Assembly (NCBI GenBank): GCA_046348545.1
Contig: JAXMEB010000003.1
Span: 620,001-684,000 of the forward strand
Source of the DNA: JAXMEB01 sp046348545
Lineage (GTDB): Bacteria > Pseudomonadota > Gammaproteobacteria > Berkiellales > Berkiellaceae
DNA: 64,000 nt
Direction of reading: 5' to 3'
Shown here: piece by piece, positions 42,895 through 51,056 of the stretch
How positions within the stretch are numbered: the stretch's first letter is position 1
How the letters are laid out: each line of letters begins with the position of its first letter
Made by a program: the position numbers and the translations under genes
The notes under the pieces: model-generated
The model's database searches: none
Seen by the model: the letters and a program-made list of their open reading frames with translations, nothing else
Told to the model about the DNA's origin: nothing

Positions 42895-43815
42895 TTATAG
42901 ACCTAAGGTTCCAAATCGTTCAGGATAACCTGTCGATTTGGCTCTAACTTTATCTACAGTATTCCAATCAATTGAAAATGAGCGATAGCGATCGTGAGGC
43001 GTTCTCATGACTAAGTCTCTAATATTTTGAGATTTTGGATACATCGTTTCACCCAGCGGTACGTGTGATTCCATATAGAGTTGACCAGCGTCTTGTCCGA
43101 CTTTAATAGGCTCATGGATGATTGAAACTTTGGTGCCTATTTTCACATGAGAGAAAAGCTGTTCAACGTCCTCGTTTCTCATACGGATACAGCCGTGACT
43201 ACTCCTGACGCCGACGGCTAGCGGGTAAGGCGTTCCGTGAATCACAATATTTGTAAACCCTAAATTCATGGCATATCGACCTAAAGGATTACTGGGTCCA
43301 GGGGGTACTGATTTTTCGATGGGTTGTCCTTTAACCAAATGATTGAACCAGATTGATTCTGGTACATTCCAGGTTGGATCTTTGCGCTTAGTTAGGATGG
43401 AAGTATTGCCAAGCGGCGTTGTCCAGCCTTGTTGACCAACACCAACTGGAAAGGTGCTCACATGGGCTCCATCAGCGTGATAGTAATAAAGGCGCATCTC
43501 AGCAAGATTAATGACAATATCTTTTCTAGCGCCTGGCGGTAGAATAAATCGAGAAGGAATCACCAGTGTTGAGCCTACCTTAGGCGCTCCAAAAGGTACA
43601 CCAGGGTTAGCTTCCTTCATTTCATAACCCCCAATATTATATCTCAATCCAACTATCCCAAGCGTATCGCCTGGGCGTGCTGTCGTTGTTTGCAGCGATC
43701 CAACGATATTTCCATTTTGCGGCATTGGAAACGTCAATGCATGACAGGTGTTATTAATTCCAACCATCCCTAGTAAACATACTCCAATCCATTTTTCAGC
43801 GGTAACATACGACAT
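42895..43815 (-). CDS. L,D-transpeptidase (ErfK/YbiS type) with LysM-like domain
   Basis: A 306-residue periplasmic enzyme. N-terminal signal peptide (about 8-26), a LysM-like domain at about 41-88, and a YkuD catalytic domain at about 97-235 with His193-Gly194 and the Ser206-His-Gly-Cys209 motif (SSHGCIRM), Cys209 being the nucleophile. The C-terminal extension is as in the E. coli ErfK/YbiS/YcfS/YnhG group. These enzymes either link Lpp to peptidoglycan or form 3-3 crosslinks. The adjacent Lpp-like gene ending in Lys favours the first. Confidence 0.93.
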   Translation of the reverse strand: MSYVTAEKWIGVCLLGMVGINNTCHALTFPMPQNGNIVGSLQTTTARPGDTLGIVGLRYNIGGYEMKEANPGVPFGAPKVGSTLVIPSRFILPPGARKDIVINLAEMRLYYYHADGAHVSTFPVGVGQQGWTTPLGNTSILTKRKDPTWNVPESIWFNHLVKGQPIEKSVPPGPSNPLGRYAMNLGFTNIVIHGTPYPLAVGVRSSHGCIRMRNEDVEQLFSHVKIGTKVSIIHEPIKVGQDAGQLYMESHVPLGETMYPKSQNIRDLVMRTPHDRYRSFSIDWNTVDKVRAKSTGYPERFGTLGL

Positions 43816-43883
43816 ACCCTGACCCTCTAATTTGATGGTTTGGCTTCTTTGTGTATCGACATAATCTGTCAGAACTATAGCGC

Positions 43884-43911
43884 TTGATTAAGTTGGGTAT
43901 AAAACTATAAT
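43884..43911 (+). promoter_or_regulatory. Sigma-70-type promoter for the pilus cluster
   Basis: TTGATT at 43884-43889 and a perfect TATAAT at 43906-43911 with a 16-base spacer. Transcription would begin near 43918, which is downstream of the ATG at 43914 and argues for the ATG at 43953 as the start of the first pilus gene. Confidence 0.5.
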
Positions 43912-43952
43912 AGATGTGGGATGAAATCACTTATCTATACCGTGTTGCAACA

Positions 43953-44837
43953 ATGCGCTGGAAGAATATCGAGAATAAAGACGAACATGTACTCAGGCTT
44001 GCCGTCACTGAAGATCAGCAGGGTATCGTTGTGATGGGGCTACGTTCTGGCATTATTAGCTTTGCGCGGCACTATTCACCATCCCAGAAAGAAAGGATTA
44101 AGACTGATCTAAAAGTACAGGGATTTGAGAAATGCTATACCACCTTGGTGATTACAGCTAATTACCAAGTATTGCTAATTGATGTTCAAAATGAAAAGAA
44201 CGTCAATGATGACGCGTCTCTTCGTGACTATATGAGGGATTTCATTGATCCTGAATTAGAGGAAGCAGTTTGGGACTATATTGAAGTCCCATCTAAGAAA
44301 AAAGCAACCACCACGAGAAATTACTACATTATTGCAGCCAAAAAACAATATTTGCAGACCAAAATCGATTCACTCAAAAGTTTAGGATTTCATATTAATG
44401 ACGTGCAAGTAACAGAAACCGCGTTGTGTGATTTAGTGCGAACGCTTGAGGATAGTCGTGAAGGGCTTATATTTGTTTACCTGAGTCAAGAAAAAGCAAG
44501 TATTCTCCTCATCGAAAATGGTGTGCTTCACATGATGCGCGATATTAAAACAGGTATATTATCAGATGAGGAGCGCTCTAAAGAGCTTGCGGAAGATGTA
44601 CAAAAAACTTTAGATTACTGTAATAGCAATTTAGGTGAATTTAACGAAGCACGGATTGTTTTAGCTTCCCTGCCAACTGTGCCACAACGACTCTTATCTC
44701 ATATGAGCGATCTGTTGACTCTCCCTGGGAGAATGGTTCAGCTGGAAGAGATATCAGCTTTAGGAGCGGCAGTTCAACTGGATGCTTCAATAGAGCTGAT
44801 TACGCTTGGTGCCCTCTTAAAGAGGCATCCCGTATGA
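43953..44837 (+). CDS. MshI/PilM-like pilus biogenesis protein
   Basis: About 294 residues from ATG 43953 (the frame is open from ATG 43914). The layout follows the actin-like MshI/PilM group: VLRLAVTEDQQGIVVMGLRS for the first strands, KSLGFHINDVQVTETALCDL for the connecting region, and LIFVYLSQEKASILLIENGV plus LAEDVQKTLDYCNS for the second subdomain. In MSHA and type IV pili this cytoplasmic protein recruits the PilN/PilO-type inner-membrane partners that follow here. Its stop overlaps the next start (ATGA). Assigned by context and general resemblance. Confidence 0.75.
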   Translation: MRWKNIENKDEHVLRLAVTEDQQGIVVMGLRSGIISFARHYSPSQKERIKTDLKVQGFEKCYTTLVITANYQVLLIDVQNEKNVNDDASLRDYMRDFIDPELEEAVWDYIEVPSKKKATTTRNYYIIAAKKQYLQTKIDSLKSLGFHINDVQVTETALCDLVRTLEDSREGLIFVYLSQEKASILLIENGVLHMMRDIKTGILSDEERSKELAEDVQKTLDYCNSNLGEFNEARIVLASLPTVPQRLLSHMSDLLTLPGRMVQLEEISALGAAVQLDASIELITLGALLKRHPV

Positions 44838-45433
44838 AGCAGCACATCAATTTAATTCCCCCGGCACAAAAAATAAAATTAGGCTTTCTCTCATTCCGGC
44901 GCATGGGATTGCTATCCATTTTATTTATTGTCTCATTGGTGGTGTTTAACCTAACTTTAGTTGTTTGGCAGAAGAAAATTGAGAACGATATTCAGTTGAT
45001 TCAATCTCAGACTAATCAACAAAAAATAAATTTAGCTGAACGCCTGCGAGAAGAGTCAGAGTTATCAGAAAATTACGATAAAACTATAAAAGCATTAGAA
45101 GATGAAGATAGAAAAATCAAAGGACAGCTTGAGGCTTATTCCAAGATATCGTTAGATCGGATATCAGCGTATGAGGTTCTCTTGGCGCTCTCAAAATCAC
45201 ACATTCCAGATATTTGGCTTAAAAAAATCACTTTAAAAGATGTTGATCATTTAGAAATAATTGGAGAAACCAAAGACCCCGCAATTTTGATGGATCTTCT
45301 TAGAGCATGGCGAAAAGAAAGCGTTTTTGATCATAAAGTATTGAATATTTTATCACTAGAAAAGCAACAAGATGCTTGGTCTTTTAGAATCAGCTCAAGG
45401 CAAATCGAAAATGAAAGCACTCCAGGATATTGA
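44834..45433 (+). CDS. PilN-like inner-membrane pilus assembly protein
   Basis: 199 residues with the PilN-type start KQHINLIPPAQK, the short motif that binds PilM-like partners, one membrane helix at about 27-46, a coiled coil at about 50-95 and a small alpha/beta domain (PDIWLKKITLKDVDHLEIIG). It is coupled by ATGA to the gene before and overlaps the gene after. Within the MSHA scheme it corresponds to the C-terminal half of long MshI proteins or to MshJ. Confidence 0.8.
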   Translation: MKQHINLIPPAQKIKLGFLSFRRMGLLSILFIVSLVVFNLTLVVWQKKIENDIQLIQSQTNQQKINLAERLREESELSENYDKTIKALEDEDRKIKGQLEAYSKISLDRISAYEVLLALSKSHIPDIWLKKITLKDVDHLEIIGETKDPAILMDLLRAWRKESVFDHKVLNILSLEKQQDAWSFRISSRQIENESTPGY

Positions 45434-46040
45434 GAAAAAATTCAACAAACTATCCATGCGTGAAAAAATACTAGTGATCGTGGTTATATTCGTTTTGATT
45501 TATATTGTCATGGATCGGCTCATTATACAATCTAATCTATCTCGCGGCTTAGCCTCTATGGAAGAGTGGCAAAATCAAAAGATAGCCTTTCATGCAATCA
45601 ATGCAGAGATGACTCGTGTCAAAGAGCGGATCAAAAGCCTGCCTGCGGTCAGAGAAAAAAAGATGGCGGTATTGGAAGGTCAAATCCAAGCCTTAAATAG
45701 TCAGATCCTTGTTGTTGAAAAAGACTTGATAAATCCAAAGGACATGATCGAAGCATTGACGCAGATCTTCAGCCAGAAAGAAGCACCAGAGATTGTGACC
45801 TTGAGACATCTTGGCTTTAAATCGCTAGGAAGCGAAGAGGGCAGCTTATATCAGCATCAGTTTGAACTGACCTTCAAGTCCAATTACGGAAAAGCCATTG
45901 AGTTTTTCGAAAAATTAAAAGGGTTCGAAAAGCCATTTTTTTTAGATTCAGTCAGTTATGAAGTCATTGCGTTTCCAGAAGCGTTGATTACGGTAAAATT
46001 TTATTCTTTAAGCAAGGAGAGTACCTTACTAGTGTTTTAA
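45411..46040 (+). CDS. MshJ/PilO-like inner-membrane pilus assembly protein
   Basis: 209 residues from ATG 45411, overlapping the PilN-like gene by 23 bases. Short cytoplasmic start, membrane helix at about 21-38 (ILVIVVIFVLIYIVMD), a coiled coil at about 45-110 and a ferredoxin-like C-terminal domain (HQFELTFKSNYGKAIEFFEK), as in PilO and MshJ. It should pair with the PilN-like protein to join the cytoplasmic motor with the periplasmic part. Confidence 0.78.
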   Translation: MKALQDIEKKFNKLSMREKILVIVVIFVLIYIVMDRLIIQSNLSRGLASMEEWQNQKIAFHAINAEMTRVKERIKSLPAVREKKMAVLEGQIQALNSQILVVEKDLINPKDMIEALTQIFSQKEAPEIVTLRHLGFKSLGSEEGSLYQHQFELTFKSNYGKAIEFFEKLKGFEKPFFLDSVSYEVIAFPEALITVKFYSLSKESTLLVF

Positions 46041-46047
46041 GAGCGTT

Positions 46048-47733
46048 ATGGCTAATAAAATAAAATTGGGAAATTTGCTTGTTTCCGAGCAAGTTATAGA
46101 ACAATCGCAACTCGATATCGCACTCGAGGAACAACGCCAAACGGGTGAAAAGTTAGGTGATGTTCTCATTCGTCTTGGATTTATCAATGATGCGGCTTTG
46201 AGAGGAATTTTAGCAAAACAGCTTAAAATTCCATTCTTGGAATTGAAGTGGTATGGCTTGAAGCCAGAAGTCATTCGTGAAATTCCAGAGCACGTTGCTA
46301 GGCGTTGTCTAGCCATTCCGATTGATCGGGTCAAGGGTGATTTTTTGGTGGCTATCAGCGATCCAGGGGACTTGTCAGTTGTTGATGAACTGACCAGAAT
46401 CCTCAAGAAAAAGATTCGGCTTGTGGCTTCAAAAAAGCAAGACATTTTGCATGCTATCGATCATGTTTTCAGGAAGACGCAACAAATTGAGCATTTAGTG
46501 GGCGAATTGGAAGAAGAGATAGAAGCTTTCTCTGGACTTGAATCAGAATCCAATCAAGAAAATGACGCGCCTGTAATCAAGTTATTAAATTCTATTTTTG
46601 AAGACTCGTTGCAGATGAATGCTTCCGATATTCATATCGAGCCCGATGGGGGATATCTGAGGATTAGACAACGAGTGGATGGTGTGCTTCAAGAGCAGGT
46701 TGTTAAAGCAAAGCATATTGTTTCTGCGATAGTCATGAGACTAAAACTCGTTGCCAAGCTGGATATTTCTGAAAAACGACTTCCTCAGGATGGTCGATTT
46801 ACCCTGAGTGTTAAAGGACGAAGGGTAGATTTTAGAATATCAACATTACCAGTCAAAGATGGTGAATCAGTAGTTTTACGGGTATTAGATCAGGCCAAAG
46901 GCATTTTAACATTAAACGATCTGGGTATGCCAGAGATCATAAGGCATAGCTTTGAAAAACATTTGCATAAACCCCACGGTATGATTTTGGTTACGGGCCC
47001 AACGGGTAGTGGTAAAACAACAACGTTATATGCAGGAATGAGCACTCTAAATTCATTTGAGAAAAAAATTATAACGATCGAAGATCCGATCGAATATTCA
47101 TTTCCAAGAATTAATCAGGTTCAAGTGAATCCTAATATTGGTTTAACATTCTCTTCTATTTTACGTTCAGCTTTAAGACAAGATCCCGACATCGTCATGG
47201 TTGGAGAAATTCGCGATGAAGAAACGGCCGCAATGGCACTTCGAGCAGCGATGACAGGGCATCTTGTTTTATCGACATTACATACCAATGATGCCATGGC
47301 GAGCCCCAGTCGATTAATTGAGATGGGTGTTGAGCCCTTTTTAGTCAGTAGTGCCCTCAGATTAGTCGTCGCACAACGTTTGGTTCGGCGGGTCTGCATG
47401 AGCTGCCAAGAAGTTTATAAACCCTCTCCAGAAGAACTGATATTCTTAAGTGCCTTGATGGAGAGTGTGCCACCCCAGATTCAATTTTTAAGAGGAAAAG
47501 GATGTGTGCGATGTCGTAGAACAGGATATCGTGGCCGTATTGGGGTTTATGAAGTGATGGAATTAAATAAGCGAATGGCTGACACGCTACGACATCATGA
47601 CATGATAAATTTTTATCATGAAGCTAAACAAAGTACACTCTATCGACCATTGGTACATTGGGCATTAGATTATGCCTGCCAAGGGATTACTTCAATCGAG
47701 GAAGTGATACGAATTGCAGGGGAGATTGAGTAA
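46048..47733 (+). CDS. mshE: Pilus assembly ATPase MshE (PilB/GspE family)
   Basis: Hexameric extension ATPase of 561 residues. The N-terminus has the two-part MshEN c-di-GMP-binding pattern: IKLGNLLV..QLDIALEEQ at 5-29 and KLGDVLIRLGFI at 35-46; a Lys stands where the first motif usually has Arg. The core shows NASDIHIEP, Walker A GPTGSGKT at 317-324, the Asp box IEDPIEY, Walker B and His box HLVLSTLHTNDA, and the zinc CMSCQEVY..CVRCRRTGY. It powers pilin polymerisation. It starts seven bases after the MshJ-like gene, and mshG follows after three. Confidence 0.93.
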   Translation: MANKIKLGNLLVSEQVIEQSQLDIALEEQRQTGEKLGDVLIRLGFINDAALRGILAKQLKIPFLELKWYGLKPEVIREIPEHVARRCLAIPIDRVKGDFLVAISDPGDLSVVDELTRILKKKIRLVASKKQDILHAIDHVFRKTQQIEHLVGELEEEIEAFSGLESESNQENDAPVIKLLNSIFEDSLQMNASDIHIEPDGGYLRIRQRVDGVLQEQVVKAKHIVSAIVMRLKLVAKLDISEKRLPQDGRFTLSVKGRRVDFRISTLPVKDGESVVLRVLDQAKGILTLNDLGMPEIIRHSFEKHLHKPHGMILVTGPTGSGKTTTLYAGMSTLNSFEKKIITIEDPIEYSFPRINQVQVNPNIGLTFSSILRSALRQDPDIVMVGEIRDEETAAMALRAAMTGHLVLSTLHTNDAMASPSRLIEMGVEPFLVSSALRLVVAQRLVRRVCMSCQEVYKPSPEELIFLSALMESVPPQIQFLRGKGCVRCRRTGYRGRIGVYEVMELNKRMADTLRHHDMINFYHEAKQSTLYRPLVHWALDYACQGITSIEEVIRIAGEIE

Positions 47734-47736
47734 GGT

Positions 47737-48795
47737 ATGAAAAAGCCTGGGCTCAAAGATATGCAATTATTCGCTCGGCAAATGCAAGCCATGCTTAAAG
47801 CACATGTGCCATTAAATAAAGCAATCGAGCTGATTGCAGATTCAACAGCAAACCAAATGCTTAAGACAGCATTGTATGATGTGGTGCATGATATCGAGTC
47901 AGGGTATCCATTAGCAAAAGCATTTAATAAACATCCAACTATATTTTCATCAATTTTAAGATCGATGACTGATATTGGTGAGCAAACCGGGAAGATGACA
48001 CAAGCCTTTGTGCATATTATTCATTATTATGATTTTGAAATTCAAACGAGAAAAAGACTGAAACAGGTTTCAAGGTATCCAGGATTATTGTTGATTGCCA
48101 TTGGTGTTGCGATGGCGATTATCAATATTTTAATTGTGCCCAGATTTAGCGTATTCTTCGAGCAATTTGGAGCTGATTTGCCCTGGGCAACTCAAATCCT
48201 CATCGGTTCATCTGATCTGATTATGAATGAATGGCCTTGGTTGATTGCTGCAGTAGTGGCTGCTGTCAGTCTATTTAAATATTGGCTAAACCACGAAACA
48301 GGGCGTATGAAGTGGGATCGTAATATTTTAAGAATACCAATTATCGGATCGATCATTGAGCGAACCCATTTGGCACGCTTTTGTCAGAGTTTAGGGCTCG
48401 CGCTTCAGGCCGGCGTGCCTTTAAATGAAGCCTTAACGTTGGTCGCGCGCGCTATCCAGAATGCTCATTTTTCTGAAAAAATTCAAGTTGTCCGACAAAT
48501 TTTGGAGCGAGGGGAGCCGTTTAGTCAGGCGATGGCCCATAGTACGCTATTTTCTGGCTTGGTGTTACAAATGGTGATGGTGGGTGAAGAAACGGCCGAT
48601 CTGCCTGAGATGTTGTATCAATGTGCAGCATTCTACGAGGACGAATTAGAATATGATGTGAAGCGCTTAGGTGATAGCTTAGAACCCATTTTAGTTGGAA
48701 TAGTAGCTTTTTTTGTTCTTATTTTGGCTTTGGGTGTATTTTTGCCGATGTGGGATATGTCGAATGTTGCATTAACCAAAATCTCTGCCGAATAA
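47737..48795 (+). CDS. mshG: Pilus assembly platform protein MshG (PilC/GspF family)
   Basis: Inner-membrane platform of 352 residues with the duplicated T2SF domain. First copy: LFARQMQAMLKAHVPLNKAI, then SSILRSMTDIGEQTGKM. Second copy: LARFCQSLGLALQAGVPLNE and GLVLQMVMVGEETADLPEML. Three membrane helices at about 121-141, 168-186 and 322-343. It passes ATPase motion to pilins. Confidence 0.94.
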   Translation: MKKPGLKDMQLFARQMQAMLKAHVPLNKAIELIADSTANQMLKTALYDVVHDIESGYPLAKAFNKHPTIFSSILRSMTDIGEQTGKMTQAFVHIIHYYDFEIQTRKRLKQVSRYPGLLLIAIGVAMAIINILIVPRFSVFFEQFGADLPWATQILIGSSDLIMNEWPWLIAAVVAAVSLFKYWLNHETGRMKWDRNILRIPIIGSIIERTHLARFCQSLGLALQAGVPLNEALTLVARAIQNAHFSEKIQVVRQILERGEPFSQAMAHSTLFSGLVLQMVMVGEETADLPEMLYQCAAFYEDELEYDVKRLGDSLEPILVGIVAFFVLILALGVFLPMWDMSNVALTKISAE

Positions 48796-48845
48796 AAAAA
48801 CTATAATGATAGATGAAGCGATTAGTCTAAGATTAGGCCAAACTG

Positions 48846-49394
48846 ATGAAAAAGATAGATCTGAACACCCATCTAGGATTCACACTGATTGAACTGGTCA
48901 TCGTGGTTGTCCTGCTTGGCATTTTAGCGGCAGTGGCGTTACCACGGTATATGAACTTTACAGGTGAGGCTCGAGAAGCCATGGTCAAGGCAACGGTTGG
49001 GGCATTTAATTCAGGCCTTAACTTAGCTCATGCAAGATGGCAGCTTAAAGATGCAACGCGCGGTTTAATTGATTTAAACGGCGATGGGATCAAGGAAACG
49101 TTATTTAATGATAACGGGTGGCCAGTGGGCATTTCTGCAGATGGCAAGACAAAATTGTCTGAGTTAAGTGACCAGGGCGTTTTGGCTCATGATGCTTGTG
49201 GGCAAATTCTTAAAACGGTCATGAACACCACCGGGGTTAGCGTGATTGCAGCGAATACTCAAGGTCAATGTATGAGCGGTGATTTTTGCGCAAAAGCAAA
49301 TGGTACCAAATGCAATTACCTGCACCGTTCGACTCAGGAAATCATTGTCTATGATTCTCAAACTGGTAAAGTAGATCTAGAAAAAGTGAAATGA
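48846..49394 (+). CDS. MSHA-type major or near-major prepilin
   Basis: 182-residue type IV prepilin. The leader is cut by a prepilin peptidase at Gly11-Phe12 (HLG/FTLIELVIVVVLLGILAA), Glu5 of the mature chain is present, and ALPRYMNFTGEAREAM follows the membrane helix as in MshA and MshB. Four Cys in the C-terminal half (HDACGQ, GQCMSGDFCAK, KCNY) could form disulfides. As the first and best-preserved pilin of the cluster it is probably the major subunit. Confidence 0.88.
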   Translation: MKKIDLNTHLGFTLIELVIVVVLLGILAAVALPRYMNFTGEAREAMVKATVGAFNSGLNLAHARWQLKDATRGLIDLNGDGIKETLFNDNGWPVGISADGKTKLSELSDQGVLAHDACGQILKTVMNTTGVSVIAANTQGQCMSGDFCAKANGTKCNYLHRSTQEIIVYDSQTGKVDLEKVK

Positions 49395-49840
49395 GGGCTA
49401 ACTACCGGTCTTCATTGGGTGCTGGATGCCCCGAACGAGTCGCAGCAAGTCGGCGGGAGCAACAGGGGTGGACCCTGTTAGAGCTAGTGCTAGTGATAGC
49501 TTTAATTGCACTGCTGAGCATACTCCTCATACCCAGAACTTTTGATACGTCTCAATTTAGGGATAAAATCGCTCAAGAAAAGGTTTTATTTGCTCTTCGC
49601 ACATTGCAACAATATGCGATCACATCTGGATGTGAGATACAGTATCTTCCAGAGACTCAAGGTGCAATCATTCGGATCTCAAAGCCTTGTAGTGAATTTA
49701 AATTCAGTGATGCGTTAAAGGGCTTAGAGCTCAAGACGGCAGTTACCTTCTATCCCAATGGGCAACTTCTTGCAAGCAGCAATGTGTTATATGGCACGAT
49801 TAAAATGGTGCCAGCAACGGGATTAATTTATGTTGAATAG
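49391..49840 (+). CDS. MshC-like minor prepilin
   Basis: 149 residues; start overlaps the previous stop. Unusually long leader of 26 residues, then prepilin cleavage Gly26-Trp27 (QQG/WTLLELVLVIALIALLSI) with Glu5 kept. The mature domain is short with two Cys (TSGCEIQYLP and SKPCSEF). Order after MshA/B and size fit MshC. Trp instead of Phe at position 1 of the mature chain is uncommon. Confidence 0.78.
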   Translation: MRANYRSSLGAGCPERVAASRREQQGWTLLELVLVIALIALLSILLIPRTFDTSQFRDKIAQEKVLFALRTLQQYAITSGCEIQYLPETQGAIIRISKPCSEFKFSDALKGLELKTAVTFYPNGQLLASSNVLYGTIKMVPATGLIYVE

Positions 49841-50240
49841 AAATGCTGGGTTCGGGCTAATCGAAGCCCTTGTCTCAGTCGTTGTTTTAAGTTTAGGGCT
49901 TAGCACCTTAATGGTGCTGTATTTTGCTTCAACGACCCAACAGGCAAAACCAGTCCAAATCTTACAAGCAAATTATCTTGCTCAGAACTATTTAGACCAT
50001 ATCATCTTTTCAAATGCATGGCAGTTTTGTAAACCAAATGATGCCCAGAGCTTGTGTCAATATATTAATTCAAAAGTGCCTCTGCCCATTGTGCGAGAAG
50101 AATTTAGTCAATTCAAATTGAAAATTTCAGTATCCTCGGGGCAGGAGATGGCTTCCATCAAGATGAAAAATGTCGAGGTTTCAATATATTGGCAGCAAGA
50201 TGAATTAGCTAACATGAATGCTTGGGTGGCAGCACAATGA
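49830..50240 (+). CDS. MshD/PilV-like minor prepilin
   Basis: 136 residues. Short leader with cleavage at Gly7-Phe8 (AG/FGLIEALVSVVVLSLGLS), the GLIEALVSVVVL pattern being typical of PilV/MshD/GspI-type minor pilins. The start overlaps the preceding gene by 11 bases, and its stop overlaps the next start by ATGA. Confidence 0.8.
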   Translation: MLNRNAGFGLIEALVSVVVLSLGLSTLMVLYFASTTQQAKPVQILQANYLAQNYLDHIIFSNAWQFCKPNDAQSLCQYINSKVPLPIVREEFSQFKLKISVSSGQEMASIKMKNVEVSIYWQQDELANMNAWVAAQ

Positions 50241-50698
50241 AGGGTTGCTCAAAGGGGTTTACTGTCATTGAAGTGACGATGACGTTAATTATTGTGAGTG
50301 TCATAGCTTGGATCTTAGGCGAAATTTTAAGCTCTCCGTTGAGGATGGTCGTGTATAACCGTGAAAGTGCAGAGATAGCCTATCTTGCTGACCGCAGTAT
50401 AGAGAAAATAGAGTCCTCTCTTCGAAGTGCACAGATTGATACCATTCGAGTAGAGAGCAATAATGAACTTCAGTTCAAAAACGAAGATAATCATGATGAG
50501 GTCTATCAATGTCATGATCAACAATTAAGACTGATCCAAAATAATCAGAGCTATTTGATGGCGCCTGACAATAATTGCCTTTTTGAAGTGCAACAAGAGA
50601 AAGATTACCTCCAAGTCAAAATCTGGCTGACCTTTATGCATCAGCAGAAAACACCGGTCTCCTTTTATAGAGAGGTTAATCTACGTGGTAAACTATAG
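50237..50698 (+). CDS. MshO-like minor prepilin
   Basis: 153 residues from ATG 50237, which overlaps the MshD-like stop. Prepilin site Gly7-Phe8 (SKG/FTVIEVTMTLIIVSVIAW) with Glu5 present. The downstream domain has paired Cys (QCHDQQ, NNCLFE). Size and order fit MshO/GspJ-type minor pilins, and the start chosen gives a leader of normal length. Confidence 0.75.
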   Translation: MKGCSKGFTVIEVTMTLIIVSVIAWILGEILSSPLRMVVYNRESAEIAYLADRSIEKIESSLRSAQIDTIRVESNNELQFKNEDNHDEVYQCHDQQLRLIQNNQSYLMAPDNNCLFEVQQEKDYLQVKIWLTFMHQQKTPVSFYREVNLRGKL

Positions 50699-51056
50699 TA
50701 AAGGTTTTACTTTAATGGCCTCCCTTCTGACTTTAGTCGTTTTTGTTCTGTTGGGACAGATGTTGCTTCAAATAACCCGAGCACAATGGCAAGATCTGGT
50801 TCTCATTCATGATCGTTTTCAGAAAGCGAATGCGGAGCAGAGTGCCATGAATTGGGCGACAGCGTATATTAAAAAGCATCACGCTTGTTTTTCAAAAAAA
50901 ACATTGAATTTCACTACTGATGTGAGAAAAGGATATCAGATCGATTTAGCCTGTCGTCAGGAAAATGCTCAATTTATCATATCGATTGAAAAAGAAATTA
51001 ATGCATCTGGGCATCAAGTGAACTCAAATCGAAAAGTACTTAAAACCATTTTTTGA
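50685..51056 (+). CDS. MshP/GspK-like tip minor prepilin
   Basis: 123 residues from GTG 50685 inside the end of the previous gene. Prepilin site Gly7-Phe8 (SKG/FTLMASLLTLVVFVLLG), but position 5 of the mature chain is Ala in place of the conserved Glu. Loss of Glu5 is typical of the tip pseudopilin GspK/PilX/MshP, which caps the fibre. Its C-terminus is much shorter than GspK. It is the last gene of the cluster and overlaps the convergent corA by 17 bases. Confidence 0.75.
   Translation: MVNYSKGFTLMASLLTLVVFVLLGQMLLQITRAQWQDLVLIHDRFQKANAEQSAMNWATAYIKKHHACFSKKTLNFTTDVRKGYQIDLACRQENAQFIISIEKEINASGHQVNSNRKVLKTIF

Noticed and set aside
43914..43952. ATG 43914 as the start of the first pilus gene
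   Set aside because: A good -10 box ends at 43911, which would place the transcript start after this codon; no ribosome binding site precedes it. Kept as an alternative only.
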